Assembly: GCA_028564705.1 (NCBI GenBank)
Contig: JAPXFQ010002460.1
Location: forward strand, 875,501-939,500
From: Apricaphanius iberus
Taxonomy: Eukaryota; Chordata; Actinopteri; Cyprinodontiformes; Aphaniidae
Direction: 5' to 3'
Length of the DNA: 64,000 nt
Of the stretch, positions 37,501 to 52,500 are shown piece by piece. The translations under genes and the position numbers were made by a program. Positions within the stretch are counted from its first letter, which is position 1. The number at the start of each line of letters is the position of its first letter. The notes under the pieces were generated by a model. That model saw nothing but the letters and a program-made list of their open reading frames with translations. It was not told where the DNA came from and ran no database searches.

Positions 37501-40500
37501 ATTTATCTGGACTCCAGGACTGTTTCATATGCTACAGTATGCTAGAGGCTCGAAGAGCAGTTTCCAATTGTCAAAAACTGTTGTTCTAGAATCTATTAAA
37601 AGAAATTAGTCCAATCATCGTCCCAAAAATCAAACTGCAATAAACAGAACTGTGAAAATGTAGCAGATGTAAAGGCTGTTTCTCTTCCATTTTTACCAAA
37701 ACCCAACAAGAAAGTTAACACCTTGTTTTTTTTTATCTATTTCATTTTAAATCCACCTTAGTCAAAGTGAAAGTCAGCGGAGAATCGTTAGGATTCTATT
37801 TAACAGTCACAACACATGACAGTAGTAGGAAACATCAGTAAAAAAGGAACTACAGAAAACTAAACTAATTATATTAACCTCCTTCCATACCCTTAAATCT
37901 CTCAGTGCCTTGAAAATTAATATTTTCCCAATTTCTTTTTCCACAGAAGAACAAACTTCAGTGTTTTATTCGGATTTTATGTGATGGACCAAGATAATAT
38001 GGTTCCTTGTGCATGGCTTTCCTGCCCTTCTAAATCAAACTTGTTACAGTTTTAGCTGCAGTCTTTTTTTGGGGGGAGGAAGGGGGTTCCACCAGATTTT
38101 CACATCCGAAGCTCGCTTTGGCATAATGTTCTTTGCAAAATAGGTGAATATCAGTTTTTAAGTGTTAATGTCGACGATTTTTTTTCTTTTGCCACGTGTT
38201 TTACACGTAGGAGAAAAATATCCACTTTATTCTCATCTAGTGAGAGCACCTCGTCTTGATGTGAACCATATAGGTCTTGTTGCAAACACCAAACATGACT
38301 TCTTACTTTTTCTTCTAACTTGTGTCCTCCATAAAAGGCAGATTTTTGAGGTCCAACACTAATAATTGTCCAGTTAAAAGTTTTTTTTTAATGAGCTGTC
38401 GGTATTTGTAATTCCTCCATAGTTACCATTGATGTAACTCTGATCAACTGCTCTCCTTGCCTGGTCTGCAAGATGATGGATTAAGCGGGGCACACTGAGG
38501 CATCCAGATTTTGGATTTTTTTACACTACCCAACCCTGCTTTAAAGTTCCCCACAGAATCTGGTTGCACTGGATTTTATTTATGTTGGTTTACCACATAA
38601 TATCCTGAAAACACAGACTTTTGTGGTTGTAAAATCAAATCAATCAACTTAATTTATAACGCACCTTTCATACATTTAAATGCAGTTCAACGAGCTATAC
38701 AAAATCAAAAATTAACTCCACATATATCACCCTCCCAAACCCCACCGCCTACAGACACGAGCATGTTAAACATTTATACCCCCATCCACAAAATCATAAC
38801 CTCATATACGCTCTGAAGCAACATGAAAGTGACATTAAAATAGACAACATGGGCACTAAAATGGACACGGGACTGAGTACAGATTAGCCAGGTTAGAACA
38901 GGAAACGGCATCAATGGAGACGTCTGCAGCGGCAGCAGCAGATCAACAGTAGCAGCCGAGGCTCCAACCGAGGGCGCTAAAAAGGAGGCGTGGCCGGGAC
39001 CCCACCTCCACCAAAGCACCACCCGGAAAGCGCCGAGACAGCCACAGACGTCCACCGCTCCCGAAGCAGAGGGCTCCCACAGAGGAAACACTGGGACATT
39101 ATGACTATTAATTTGTGTAAAACAACAGGAAAACGTGGTAAAATAAATAGGTAAATAAAATAAATAAAAGATGGATAAATATGTAAGCAAAGAAATAAAT
39201 AAAAGGGACATATAGGAGATCAAAAAGAAGTTAAAACATTAGGGGCAGATAAATAAGCAATAAATAGTCAGCTAAAAGCTCGGCTAAAAAGGTGAGTCTT
39301 TAGCCTGGTTTTGAAAACCTTCTCTGCGGCCCTGAGGTCCTCTGGCAGCCATAATACTGGAAGGGCGCCTGACATAATGTGCACATGTTGAAGAGCTGTG
39401 AAAACTTTGTAAAGATGCTTTTCATTATTCATAACTCTGCTCTGCCCTGTTATCTTTGGACTTGAGTAAATCCATTAGTTGGTCATGAAGACTGCCGTTC
39501 CAAGCTATTAAACAGTCTCAGGACTCAGTTCAACAGTATTGATCTTCACTGACGTAATGAATAATTTCATCAACCACATTCTATTACTGTCTATATGACT
39601 TAATTAAAATTCCCTGTAGTCTTATTAATGAGATCTGTCTATTCAGTCATATTCTGCTATGAAGCTCTAACAGATCATTATTTCACAGCAAGAAAACTCA
39701 TCCAGATTATAACAGAGTAGTACAGTTTATTTGGTTTATTGCATGAGTCACTTATTCTATTTGCCTAATAGTTTCAAACTGATTCAGCCTCACTGTAAAA
39801 TAAATATGATTAAATACAGGCGCATGTCAAAAAACATTAATGTCTTGAAAAAATGTCACTCATTTCCGAAAGGGAAACTCATTAAATATTTCAAGCCTTT
39901 ATTTCCTGTAAAATGGATTATTATGGTTTAAAGAAAATAAAAACCCTAATTTCAATCACAGAAAATGTGAATATTACATAAAATAAGAACTCCTGAAAAC
40001 TAGGTTTGTTTGTATGAACTCGATGCTTGGTTGGGGCTCCTTTTGCATGAATTACTGCATCAGTGAGGTGTGGTGTGGTGGAGATCAGCCTGTGGTTCTG
40101 TAGAGGTGTAATGGAATCCCTGCTGCTTTCATGTCATCCGCATCATTGGGTCTAGTGTATCCCATCTTCCTTCAGACAATACTCCACACTTTCTCTATGA
40201 GGTTCAGGTTAGGCCAGTGTGCTAGTCAATCAGGTACAACACCATTGACACTTAACCAGCTTTTGGTCCCTTTGGCACGAATGGCACAAAGTCCTGCTTG
40301 AAAATGAAATCAGCAAAAGCTCAACAGAAGGAAGCATGAAGATGCTCTAAATTGTCCTGCTAGATGGCTGCATTGATGGTCAGCATCACTGACCGTATAG
40401 AAACCTCCCGTTGGGCTCCAAGCCACATGGATTCCGTGCCTCTCCACTCTTTCTCCAGGCTTGTGAACCTTGATTTTCAAATAAATTGAAATCCCAAAAG

Positions 40501-43500
40501 AAGAGGTTGATCCACTGAACACCCAGTTTTACATCTCTTTAGCCACATAAGATGTTTCTGACGTCTTTGGCTCAGGAGGAGTTCGCAGCGTCTGTAGTTC
40601 AGACTGTTCTGTGCATAGTGACTCTTAATGAGCTCACTCCATCTTCGGGCCACTTCATGTGAAGCTTCCTCGAGTCTTAAATGGATTTTGCTTGAATACA
40701 CTCTCAAGGCGGCGGTTAGCCCTGTTGCTGGCGCACATTTTCCTGCCACACCTTTTTCCCTTTCTCTCAAATGTCAATAAACATCCTTGGATCCGAACTC
40801 TGTGAAAATAGTGGAAGTGATCTACCAGTTTGTTTAAAGAGTTGGAGTTGTCGGATAAAGGGAAGATTGGAGAGTAAAGCAGTGGCACACTTTCGACTGA
40901 GAACACTTTTTTTATGATGGTCTCACTGTAGCAAGGCAGATTAACGGAGATGGTGCCTTCAAAGATGACAGAGAAATGGTAAAATATGGCGACATCACTT
41001 ACAGAGATCTTGGAAATATGTTTACCTTTCCTTATTTTACGTCCCTAGTGTGTCCTTAATTGTGGGTTGGCTGTTTGACATGCGGAGTCAGGCTGAAGTT
41101 TTGAAATGTGTAATATAACGTTTTAGCCCATCTGTCTTAGAGATCGTCAGCATGGATGTTGAAATCTCACACAGTGATTAAGAGGACGCTAAATTCGCTG
41201 AATTATATTCGAGCTGCTCTTTCTGAAATGAGTGACGACATTTTTTCACAACATTAGCTAGCAATATTCTGAGATGCATCTTTACTCACTGAACAGCTTG
41301 TGCACTGGAGCTTCCCTTTTTAACCTCGGCAAAGAGGAGGTGTCTGCATAGTTTCCTTTAAGCCTCTGGATTATTTATGTCAGTTGAGACACTCTGCAAC
41401 TAGACATGTTCAAAGAAGCCCCCATTATGGTTTCTGTTGGTTAATGTCAGTTTTATCAGCTGCTGCTTTCATTTCTGCTATTCAACTGGGACTTGTATGA
41501 AAATTAGTGATAAGAAATAATCATTTGCTATCAACTTTTCGTTCCCAAACTGACAATTTTAGCAATTAAATAAGAAATATCACTTAACATAAAAATTTAC
41601 AGTAGCTTAGAAAGTCTGCTAGACAGTTTAAGCAATAAAACAGTTTGTAAAAATGTTAACACTGACCTGCAATCTCAGGTGCGTAGTAACTAGGGGTGTA
41701 ACGGTACATGTATTCAGATTTTTGGGTATGACACTGTTGTTTCGGTATGCAGGTGCACTGAACTAATACAGCAGTTTCCTACCTGAGCACATGCAGGATG
41801 TTTCAGTGCAAAGCAGAGGCAAAACTTTAAAAAGTGACAGAAAAAAACCTCCAGAAAGGACTCCCAACCATCACTAAATTCTGCTGTTTGGATTAATTAA
41901 TTGTTTCTCATGCAGCTATAGTTGAAAAAGAAAAATGGAACAGACCAGAATTTAGTGAGCAAACATGTTTCTACAGCAATAAAGGTCCATAAAACGCTCT
42001 GTACTGAACTGAATGTCAAATGTAAACATCAATAATACTATAGAAAAACCATCTGATATCACCATGGTTACCAGTAGCATCCAATCAGACCAAACTCCTT
42101 AGTTTACAAAAAAAACACAGGTCAGCAGAATCTTCGCAGATGAGAAGGGATTTTTTTTCCCGAAAAGCTGCCCATGCTGCTTTCAAATACAGCTGGGACC
42201 CGAGGCTGTCGAACTATCAAAACAACTCCAAAGTGATTTAAAGTTCTTCTTCACTGGTGTGTTTATTAATTTTTCAGTTTTCTCCGGTATGAAAGAATGC
42301 CGTCTGAGTTAGTTTCTGTTAGAAAAAAAATGTCCCAGTCTATTTTAGTTTATGCCAGTTCAGTGTGGGAGTGGGTGCAGAAACTCAACAAGATGTGGGA
42401 GGAGGGGGGGTGGGGAGGGGCATGCTCAGTAAGACTACTGACATGCAAGTTTCTCTCCTCTGATTGGCTAACTGTTACACTGCTCTTACAGTGGCTCTGT
42501 TTACTAAAATCCGTAACATGAGACAAAAATGGTGCCGGTACTTATGCTTAGACGGAGTTTACTACCCAGTTTAGGCAGCATTACCAAACAACTCAGACGC
42601 GCTGCTGGCTGCAGCAGGATGCCACACGCCGCAGGCAGACACGTATTCAGCGCCACGGCCTCCCTCTTTGCTACAGAGTTACTCCTTGATAATATATTCT
42701 CCTCCGCTTAGCAGTCTAGTCTGTTCGGAATGAGCGCCCGCCGCCGCCCACCCACCCATTAACGGCAGCTACGTAGGACAGATTTAACCAGATATCATAA
42801 TTCATTGTTTGAAGCGTTGGTTACGTTTGAGGATAGTGGAAAAAAACCCATCTCGGATTGGATGTGGTCACAGATATTAGCCGTTAGCCGAGGTAGTAAA
42901 TTTCATTGCCATGGCACGGTTTAACAGTATACTTGAAAAGTAAAACACTACTTACAGCGTGGAAGCTGGTGTTCCCCCATTGTGAAGGTACAGATCCTTC
43001 TTTAAGGTTCGAAGCAAAGCCGCTGCAACATGCTCGGCTTTCACCTTTTCAAAAGCAACGTTCCAGTAGGCGGTTCAAAGCTAGGTAGGCGAGGCCATGG
43101 ATTCTAAGTAAGCACTATGACGTATGGTTGTTGGGCGCTTTCAAACTCAGGCGTTTTCTGCTCTCTTTTCTTTATGTAACCGATTCAGGGATTAAAGTTT
43201 GTATAAATATGCAGCATGCTTTCAGAACACAGAGTGACTGATTTTAATGAAAGGCACCTCAGTTTTTCAAGATTTTCAGTGAAGGAGAACTTTAACCATG
43301 TTTCATTCTCAAATATGGGGAAAGCATTATTTAAAGATTAACAATGATTGTTTTCAAGTAATTATATTGTTTTACTCTGGCTATGTCTGTTGGTACAATT
43401 TTATTTGTTTTTCTAAAATCCAATCAAACCTCCAGTCAGTTCTATGCTTTCAACGTTATTTAAGCTATAGAACATGACAAATCAGATTAATTTCAGGAAT

Positions 43501-46500
43501 TGAAAAGAAGGAATTCAGAAAAAAAAGAAGTTCTTTGTTAAAGTCTGATCAAAGTAAAAAAGAAAAAAAAAAAAGAAGAAAACAGTCATATGCACAGTTG
43601 GATTTAATACGGAACAGTGACTTTAAAACCCCAAATATGCACCAAATTGTGATTTTTGTAGACCGTTACACAGTTGCAAAATCAATGTCACATTGTCCTC
43701 AGAAGCTCACCTTCAGGGCATTGATGACTGTATCTATGTGGGTCTTTACGGCCTCATGGGAGAACTCAGAGCTGGCCAGCGTGCACATGCTCTCCAAAGC
43801 CAGATAACGGAGGTTCGTTTCCCTGTGCTGCAGAAACTGGCCGAGCTGGTTGCAGGCTCGTACCAACAGGTTGGGCTCACTGAGGGACAACACACAATGA
43901 CAACAAATAACGCATTTTTTACAATCTTATTGTGGACAAGTAATATGCAAACACAGTCATAGGCAATACCAGCACCAGGACGAGTCTGATACTCGTTTCA
44001 AATAAAGCACAACTAAGGGGCATGGAGTTCTATTTATCCTGTTACACACTAAATGGTAAATGGACTGAACTTATATAGCGCTTTACATTGAAGCCACATT
44101 CACACTGTCATTTATACATTCGGTAGGACAATGTAGAATTTGGGGGTTAAGTGCCTTGCCCCCAACATCGACATGTGACTGGAGGAAGCTGGACTCGAAC
44201 CTACGACCCTCCGATTGCAAGCCAACTACTCTACCACTGAGCCACAGTCCACCCTTAACTCACCTACAGTAAGACCAGCAACATTTACCTAAGTTTCTAC
44301 ATACATGATATTGAACTATGTTCCAGGGGCGATTTTAGGCCATTTTTTGGGCTGCTGTAGCGCCCCCAAACGGAGTCAAACACCCCCTAAAGTTGGAGAA
44401 TTTTGTTCTTTTGGACTATGTGCTTTTTTTTAACAAAATACAAAAGTGTAAAAAGACGTAAATTATTGCTTGAAATGTAAGAATATTTTTTTAAATTGAC
44501 AACAACATCCATTTTTATTCCGTTTTTATGCAACAATATTTTTTTCTGAGTCTTTAAACGCACCATACACCTATGAGCGTCTGCGGAATCTCTAGCAGTA
44601 GTCTGATGCAGAGAGCTGAATGTTCAAACCACTAAAAGATAAGAGGATTTTTCTGTTTTAACTAAACAAACTGTACATGGAGCAGATTTTGCATGCAGAT
44701 AATCTTTGCTGAATGGTTAGTTCATACATGCCAATAGTTTGTGTTTAGTTAGTTATTACCTGTTACATCCTACTGAAGTGTACTGCAAAATGATGAAAAA
44801 GAAAAGCTCAATTTTTCTGCACTAACATAAAAAAAAGAAAATCAATTTTATGCAAGAGAAAAACTATTTACATACTTTAGAGATGAGTATTTCTCAGCAT
44901 TAAATTCTAAACAAAGTAAAGTTGAATTTAACTTAACAAACAGGACATGTTTTAGTTGCTGTTTCTTTGAGTTGAGGTATGTCTGGACTGCAGGTGGGCA
45001 ATTTTGGTTGCTTTAGTTATACCTACAGATCATCTCGTAAAAAACACTGTATTGATATTCATTAATTTATTTTCTATTAGTAAATCACCAATAAAAAAAA
45101 ACACATCTTGTTATGAAATACTTTTTGTCAAAAAAAAATTTTTTTTTTTACTTGAACACTGATATTTTTCGTTATTTCAGAAATAATAGCTTGTATTGGT
45201 AAAAAAACAAAACAACAAAGCTTTGATTGAGAAAATCTGAGCTTTTAATTAATTTATTTTCTTGTTAATTTAGAAAAACAAAGCTTTATATTCAGATTTT
45301 TGTTTTGTTAATTCAGAAAAAATTGTTTTTGGCATTCTTTCAGGCATTTTCTTTTGTTTAGGCATCAGAAGTCCACCAAACTGCAGTAGAAGATGAGAAA
45401 CTAATTTCTTAATATTTCCAGAAGTTTTCTAATATATTCATATGTTTCAGATATTTCTTATGACTAAAATAAATCTGCAAAAGAGGTTATTATTTTGCAG
45501 ACATTTATCTTTGTGTGTCTGAATGAATAAATGAATGAATGAATTGATCCCACAGTGTGAAGATTTACATGTTAAGGCAACGCACACATAAAATGAAAAA
45601 GAATAAAAGGCAAGTAAAAACAGACAGTAAGCTATGGAATAACATAAAATGAAAACATAAAAATAACACTGTCTGTTAACAAAATAACTAAAGTTGTTGA
45701 TGGATTTGGATGTGATATTCAGGAAATGTGAGAAATGGGCCAAGGAACGAATGATTCCATTTTGGGGATGATCTGGTATTATGGAGGAATCTGAGCTGTG
45801 CTGAGGTGCTTGGCAGAGGGCTAAGCTCTCCAAGTTCTGCTTTTCTACTCATTTTAAGATCATTTCTGATTGATTCAGTCTCATGTTAGATGCATGTGCT
45901 GATATCAAAGCCAAGGTGCAACTGACTAAAGCCTACTTTATGCTTCTCTGACCGCAAATTTGCACTCAGACACACTCCTATTGACGGAGACGTTTTTCGT
46001 TTATAGTAGTCAGTTTTTTCCTCTCCCCTCTCTTTTGTTTTTTCAGCGTTGCTCGACCAGAACAGCAGGGGGTGCTAACTTTTCATGGCGTGTCTGCACA
46101 GCGTTGTTTCAGTGGTTTTTTCTAGGCTTGTGAATTTATTTCTACCTACTATTGCCGCGTCGTTTCAGTTTTATTTTTCCTTCAGCCTGTGAACGCATTT
46201 TCACCTCAAGGAGCAATGAACCACAGAAAGGAAGTTTTGATTAAGCTGTCCAGCTTTTTACTAGAAGTGCAGCTCATAGAATACTCTAGAAACACATGGA
46301 GACAAACACAGCAGCCTTTTTAGTCGTTTTCCTACACCTCCTTACTACTGACAAAATTTCATTGTTTAATGCTCCAATTTTTTTTTTTTTTTGGGGGGGA
46401 GGGGGTTCCCACTTAATGCAGCAGTGTATACAAGCAGAAAGTGACCAACCTGTCATGGTGGATGATGAGGGAGATGGCTTCAAACAGCACAGCATTTTTG

Positions 46501-49500
46501 GCGTTGGAGTGCTGCACCTTCTTGGACTTGGGTGGCTCCTGTGCTTTATTAAGGATGGTCTCCAGACACTCGGTCAGACGACTTCGCAGTGCTGCATCCT
46601 CTGCAACAGCCAATCGCATTTCTTTCCTCCCAATAATATGATCTTGTGCACTTTTTATATCCGTTTATATTAACATGTCTAACTGCTTTCTGTGGGGTTA
46701 TTAACAACAGAAAGTATGTTTGGCTTTACTGTACCATACCAGGGGGAGGGTAGCCCTGCAGCAGGCGCACCAGTTTGACACACAGCCATGGCGCAGCAAC
46801 AAAGTAGTACGTGTAGTCCTGCAGGTCAATGGATGCAGACGTCACGATCTGTGAAGAGCAAAATTCCAAATGGGGAAATTAGGTCTGAGCAAGACCAAAA
46901 TGCCATGAGACAGATCCGAGCGGTACACACCCTACTGAGCCGGGCCACAGCCAGAGAGATGGAGGTTTTAAATTCATCAGGACTCTTTTGGGCTAGAGTG
47001 GTGATGAGGCTGGTAGCAGCTGTAACTACTCCCTGAAAACAGAAACGCAGATATTGATGAAATAAATAAAAAGCAGACTAACTCTTTCAGCGGGCTAATA
47101 TAGAGCCCTATTTTAGCCATTTGATACTGTGGAGCACAATTTCTTGTTAGATATCTTTTTTCAAGATCAGCTTCCTGTTGCAGATTAGTTAGCAAATGGG
47201 GAACAATGTATACAGGTGGCTAGAGCAAATTCCACCTGTTTTGATGTAACCTAGCCATTTTTGAGTGCTACGATGCGGGCCGGTAAGCCATGTGGTCTGT
47301 TACTATTGTAAAATCCGCCCATTCAACAGGCCAGTACCGCTCCATTCCTGGGCACCCTTCAGTTGTTGGTCCATATGACAATGTTCCAGAATGGACCTTC
47401 AGTCCTCTCATTGGGGAAAAGAAAAACATCACTGCGTGCGACAAACACGAGACATAAATCGTCAGAGTGCAGTTTTCATCTCACTTCATCGGACGCAGAC
47501 TGTTTTCCTTCAGACGGAGCCTGCTCTAAAGCACTTGTTAAGGATTTTTTTAAATAAACGGGATGAGAGAGAATTCCTTCGGTGTTTTAGAGACTTGTTG
47601 CTCAAACAAGGAGGACAGCATTACACAGAAACATGCCCAACAAGAGTCTAACTACCGGGGGAAACACTCTCTAGAATACATCAGACCTTAAAACAGCATA
47701 TCACGTAAGGTTCAATCTTATGCTGCGTTAACACCGCCCAGTTTGTCTGGGTCAGGCAACGGACTCAAAGGATGAAGTTTGACGTATGTACTCTATGGCT
47801 TCCAACGTTTGCTTCTGAGCAAAAGGGAGCGCCTTGGAGGGGCTTCCTCTGTTGCTGTACGTTCTGAACTATGGTGGATCGTAACGAGAGAGTGACTTTG
47901 CTTTATTAGCTAGATAAAGCTAGACAACGTTGACATCGGGTGCATCAGCGCCTATTATTCAGATGCGTTCTGAGTTTGGGGAGTTTAACCATTTGCTCCA
48001 GGAGCTGCGTATGGATGAGGTCCGCTTTCAGTGCTACTTCCGTCTGTCCCGCGCCTAATTTTACGACCTCCTGGGCCGCATCGGAGCTTAAACCTCCTAC
48101 CAGGACACCAACTACAGGTTCTCTGTTCCTCTTTAGGAGCGCCTTTCCTTCTCTCTTCGGGTAAGTGTTATTTCTGATTTTTTAAATCTGCGTTTGTGTA
48201 AAATGTTTTCACTGGACCCGCGCTTCATTCAAGATACGTGTATAGTGACATCTCTACAGTGAGACGCTCTGATTGGTTGCCGCACTGCGTTAACTCCGTT
48301 GGATCCGTCAAAAGTTCAGCTTGCTGAACTTCTGTGACGCATGCGTTGGTACGTTGCCGTATGAAATGCAAGCGTCGTTGACAGAGCCAACGTACACAAC
48401 GCAGAGCCACTAACGGACCTCTGATGTACTCAACCATAGACTTATATGTAATCTTGCCGCAACCGACGCTGGCGTTTGGTGTGAATGCAGCATTAGAAAC
48501 TATTATATTCATAACCTAAATTACTTGGCTGTTGGAAGCTTGTCAAATGCCTCGTACCACTTTCTTTATTTTCATTCAATTGCACAGGCATTTCACTTCT
48601 ACAAGCCACTTTTGATGCAGTGCAGTTTCATTTTGAGCAACTAAAATTTGTTTAAATGCTGAAAAATCAAAAAGAATGTATTTTTCTAATAATTTAATGC
48701 CCCTTCTGAGAACATCCCCTTTATAAGAACTAACCAAGGTTAAGTTCTTCATCTGGTCAGCAGTTACAAGTACCTTGGCTTAATTATTAATGAGAATATT
48801 TCTTTAAAACTTCATGTCAAACATTTCCTCTCCAAAGCAAGGGTGTAACTTGTTTTCTTACGATAGAAACAGTTCATGTTTCTCGCTCAGAGCTCAGAAG
48901 CTGAACAAGAAGAAAAACAAAAAGGTTAGAACATCCAGAAATCGAAATGTAACATAGGAAAGCATTGCAGGACATTTTATGTAGCACAATAATCATGTTG
49001 GGGCGCCACGACCAAATAATGCTTGGGCCATTTTTGGTCCCAGGCCAGCACTGACATCAGCTGCAGAAAAAGCTTCGTACTAAAAGGGGATGTAGCGGTT
49101 TTTGCAACCTGGACCTTATTTTTAGTATACTTTAACTTCATTTACTCACCCAGACTATTTTGGAGCCACTTGGAGTCTTTCGGAAGAAGTTTATATCCAT
49201 TTGTGATCAGCGTATATCCATATAATGGGAGTTAATGGGGCAGACAAAGTGCAGCCTATAAATAAGGCATTATCTGCCACAAAGCTCCTTCATTTCACCA
49301 ATGTTTTGTTAGGAATTTCTAGTGCGGTTCCCCTTTGTGTTTGGAGCGTCTCAGAGGTGCCATCATCCAAGGTTTTTTTGCAGGCTTTTAATCCAACCAA
49401 TTCCAATTTACACTAATCAGCGATTTCAGTGACGTAGCAGCCGTCTGAACTTCGAGTGGCTCCAAACTTGTCTGGGCGAGGAAATGAACGTAATGCATGC

Positions 49501-52500
49501 CAAAAATAAGGTCTGGGGCTCTCATTTATAAAGCTTGCTTACACACAAAACGGGGTCTGAAAACTACGTAAGCAACTTTATACGCAAAGTTTGGGATTTA
49601 TAGAAAAAAAAAACGTGTCGGAAAAATGTGCGCAACTTTAAGCTCACCAAGGATCCTGCTTACGCACTTTTTAGACATGGAGGCTCTGACAGTGCAGCAG
49701 GACGGATTCCAAAATTGTGAATTTAAGCCACATTTTCAGAGTTGTAGAATATTGCACACACAGATTAACACAACCAACACACAAACTTCTCCCCCGTCAC
49801 GTCTACAGGAACTGAGAATAAAATTAGAGGATTTGATTAAAAATACATTGCATTCAAAGATTTATGTTGATATGTGTGTATTCAGATTTTATAGCATTTG
49901 CTTGTATTGGGGCATGTGTGAAGAACAAATGCTGCAGCGTCCATCCTGCATAATTCTGTACCATGGATGCGCTGGCACTCATTGAAGATTCTTTTTTTTT
50001 TTTTAAATAAACGCTGCTGCATCAACGCTCTGTCACCTGCAGCTCTTCCGTTTATTTTTTTATAACCCCAAATCAATATTTTGCATGGATTATACTTTTT
50101 AAAAGTAGTTTTGAAGCGCACCTTTTCGCCAAGCTTTAAATATCTAGAGGTGCTTAAACTTATTATGTTCTATTGTGATTTAATATTATTTGTTTTAATT
50201 TGATTTGATTCCAGTCTTACTGTAGCTACAATAGATAATCATAGCTTATAATTGAAACTTTATATTTAATCTTCTTATTTGTTTCATCTCTTGTGCTGCT
50301 GCTTTTATTTTTTACTCTTTACTTACAACAAATTTTTTGTAAATATAATTTTGTTTGTTTATATGAAGCATTTAGCTAACTAAAAGCTCTATATAGATCA
50401 ACATTGATTGAAATAAAACAGTCTTCTCTGCCTCTGCATACCTGCAGCTGTGTCTTTCTCCGCCTCTCGGTTGCCATGGTTACCCGTGAAACGCCACATA
50501 TTAGTCTTTTTCAGTGGATGCAGAATATTCACTAGACATTTTGCACTATCCGTTTATGCCAGAAAGTGGGTGCGTAGGAGGCGGGATATGATCCAAACAC
50601 AGCTGAGCACATTTCTACGAACAGTCTTATTTATAAAGCGGAAATTGTGTTCAGCTGTGCGCACTCCTAGTTTGATAGATCGTAAACTTACTGGGCGTAA
50701 GTAAAAAAAAGTTGCTGATCTTAAGTACGGTTTTAGTGATGATTCTACGCAAAGTTTTAGAAATGAGACCCCTGGTTGCTAAAAATATTACTTCCCCTTT
50801 AAGGTTTTGGAGTCCTTCCTGCTATATGCTGACCCTTGACTACAAAGCATCTGGTCCAAAAACTCTGACAAGCTGCTGACAAGGTAAAAAAGACAAACCA
50901 GAGTTCTCTATATTGCTCACATCCGGCTGAAAGTTAATGGACTCGGCATTAGTCACCAGACAGCAAGTGGATGACGTATGGAGATGCTTCTTTTCCTGCA
51001 TGTGCTGCTTCATAAAACTTTGTGTCCAGGAAGATTTGTGCTTCATAATTTCCAACCTATCCGGACTTTTAAACAGCAAAGTCCCCAAGTATGGTTTTAA
51101 TTGTTTTCTAATTCTAAAACGGCAATATTAACACTTCCACTGTAACCACGGTGACTATTAAAACCAGTAACCATTTTACATCCAGAAAAGAGTCTTACCA
51201 GGTGCTGATCATTAAGCAGATGGACCACTCGTGCCGTCCATTCCCCCATAGGAACCAAGTCAGGAGAAGTCCTGTTGAGCCGTAACAGACACAACGCGGC
51301 ACTCTGCTTCACCCTGTCCATAGTGTCCCTGAGTAAAGGCACATTATATAACTTCAGCTAATAGCTTATGAACACACAGTCACACAAACACTGAGACAAA
51401 CCTTGTAAATGTTTTTGCTTTCTGAAAATTGCAATCCCCTCCAATAGCTGCTAATAGCAGGGAGGAAACAGGCGACAATTCAGAAAGAGAATTAAGGAAA
51501 ATCAGAAAAAGTCTCCCTATATTTCCTGCAGATTTTTTATCTTAATGTAATAATAGGTCCTTTCAGAAAACACTTTAAGGTGGGGTTGAGGTGGCAGTTT
51601 CTTTAAGGTGTCCCTCTGGGTGATGTGCAGTGTCAGTGCTCTGTAATAAATGTTGTTTTGCGTAACATTTTGGTTTTAGTCTAATTGACGCATTTTCTTC
51701 CAAATATTTGCTTTTTAAATCAAATAACTTGTGACAAACTGCGAAAAGAAAACTCTACTGGCTTTGTGCAGGTCTGTGGAAAGCAGGATCAGAGTTTTGG
51801 AAATGTACAAGTTTCTGAGGATCATAAATGGATCACATTAGGGTTAGGCACTGCTCCCCGAATATTAGGATTAGAAAATGGGACAGGTTAGGGTTAGGTG
51901 ACAATCCTTGAAATACATCATACTAATAAATCAATCATGGTATCCAATCAGAGGCGAGAAAGGCATGACCATCACCTAACATGGATATTTCTAATATTCG
52001 TTGCTGTGCTTTTAACAGATTATCCCACTTTAGCTGCTGGGTGATATGCAAAACAAATTCTATCACAAAAACATTTTTCATATTCTGTCAATCTTAATAT
52101 ATATATCGCCATATAAAACAACATTTTTGTGGTCAATATTTAAACTTCTCTGGTACAATTTTAAGATATCAAAGTTAGTTTGATTCAGAGGTTTATTTTC
52201 AAAAGTTAAACATTTAATCGGACGTTATAAAACTACATTTAAATGAGGAAAGTGCTTTTATTTCAATAATAATCTTTTTTTATTTATTATTATGATGTTG
52301 TGACATGAATCAAACAGAAAACTCCTTCCCAGCAGCAGTGAAAGACTAGAATATTAATACATGCTTTATAAGCTTTCTTTGATTATGAGCATTGAGTATT
52401 TTGTACAAACCCCGCCACCAAGATTCTAGGAATTTCCGAAGCAAACGCCTCAGCCATCTCTCTGCTCCCTACGTTGGCGATGCAGTGCAGGGCCAGGTTC

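Noticed and set aside
38774..39223. 149-aa minus-strand frame
   Set aside because: Longest open frame in the window, but it lies inside a decayed LINE-type repeat, has no recognisable domain and no coding context.
45447..45833. 128-aa minus-strand frame in ap2a2 intron 8
   Set aside because: Hydrophobic but low-complexity, from A/T-rich intron; no splice or promoter support.
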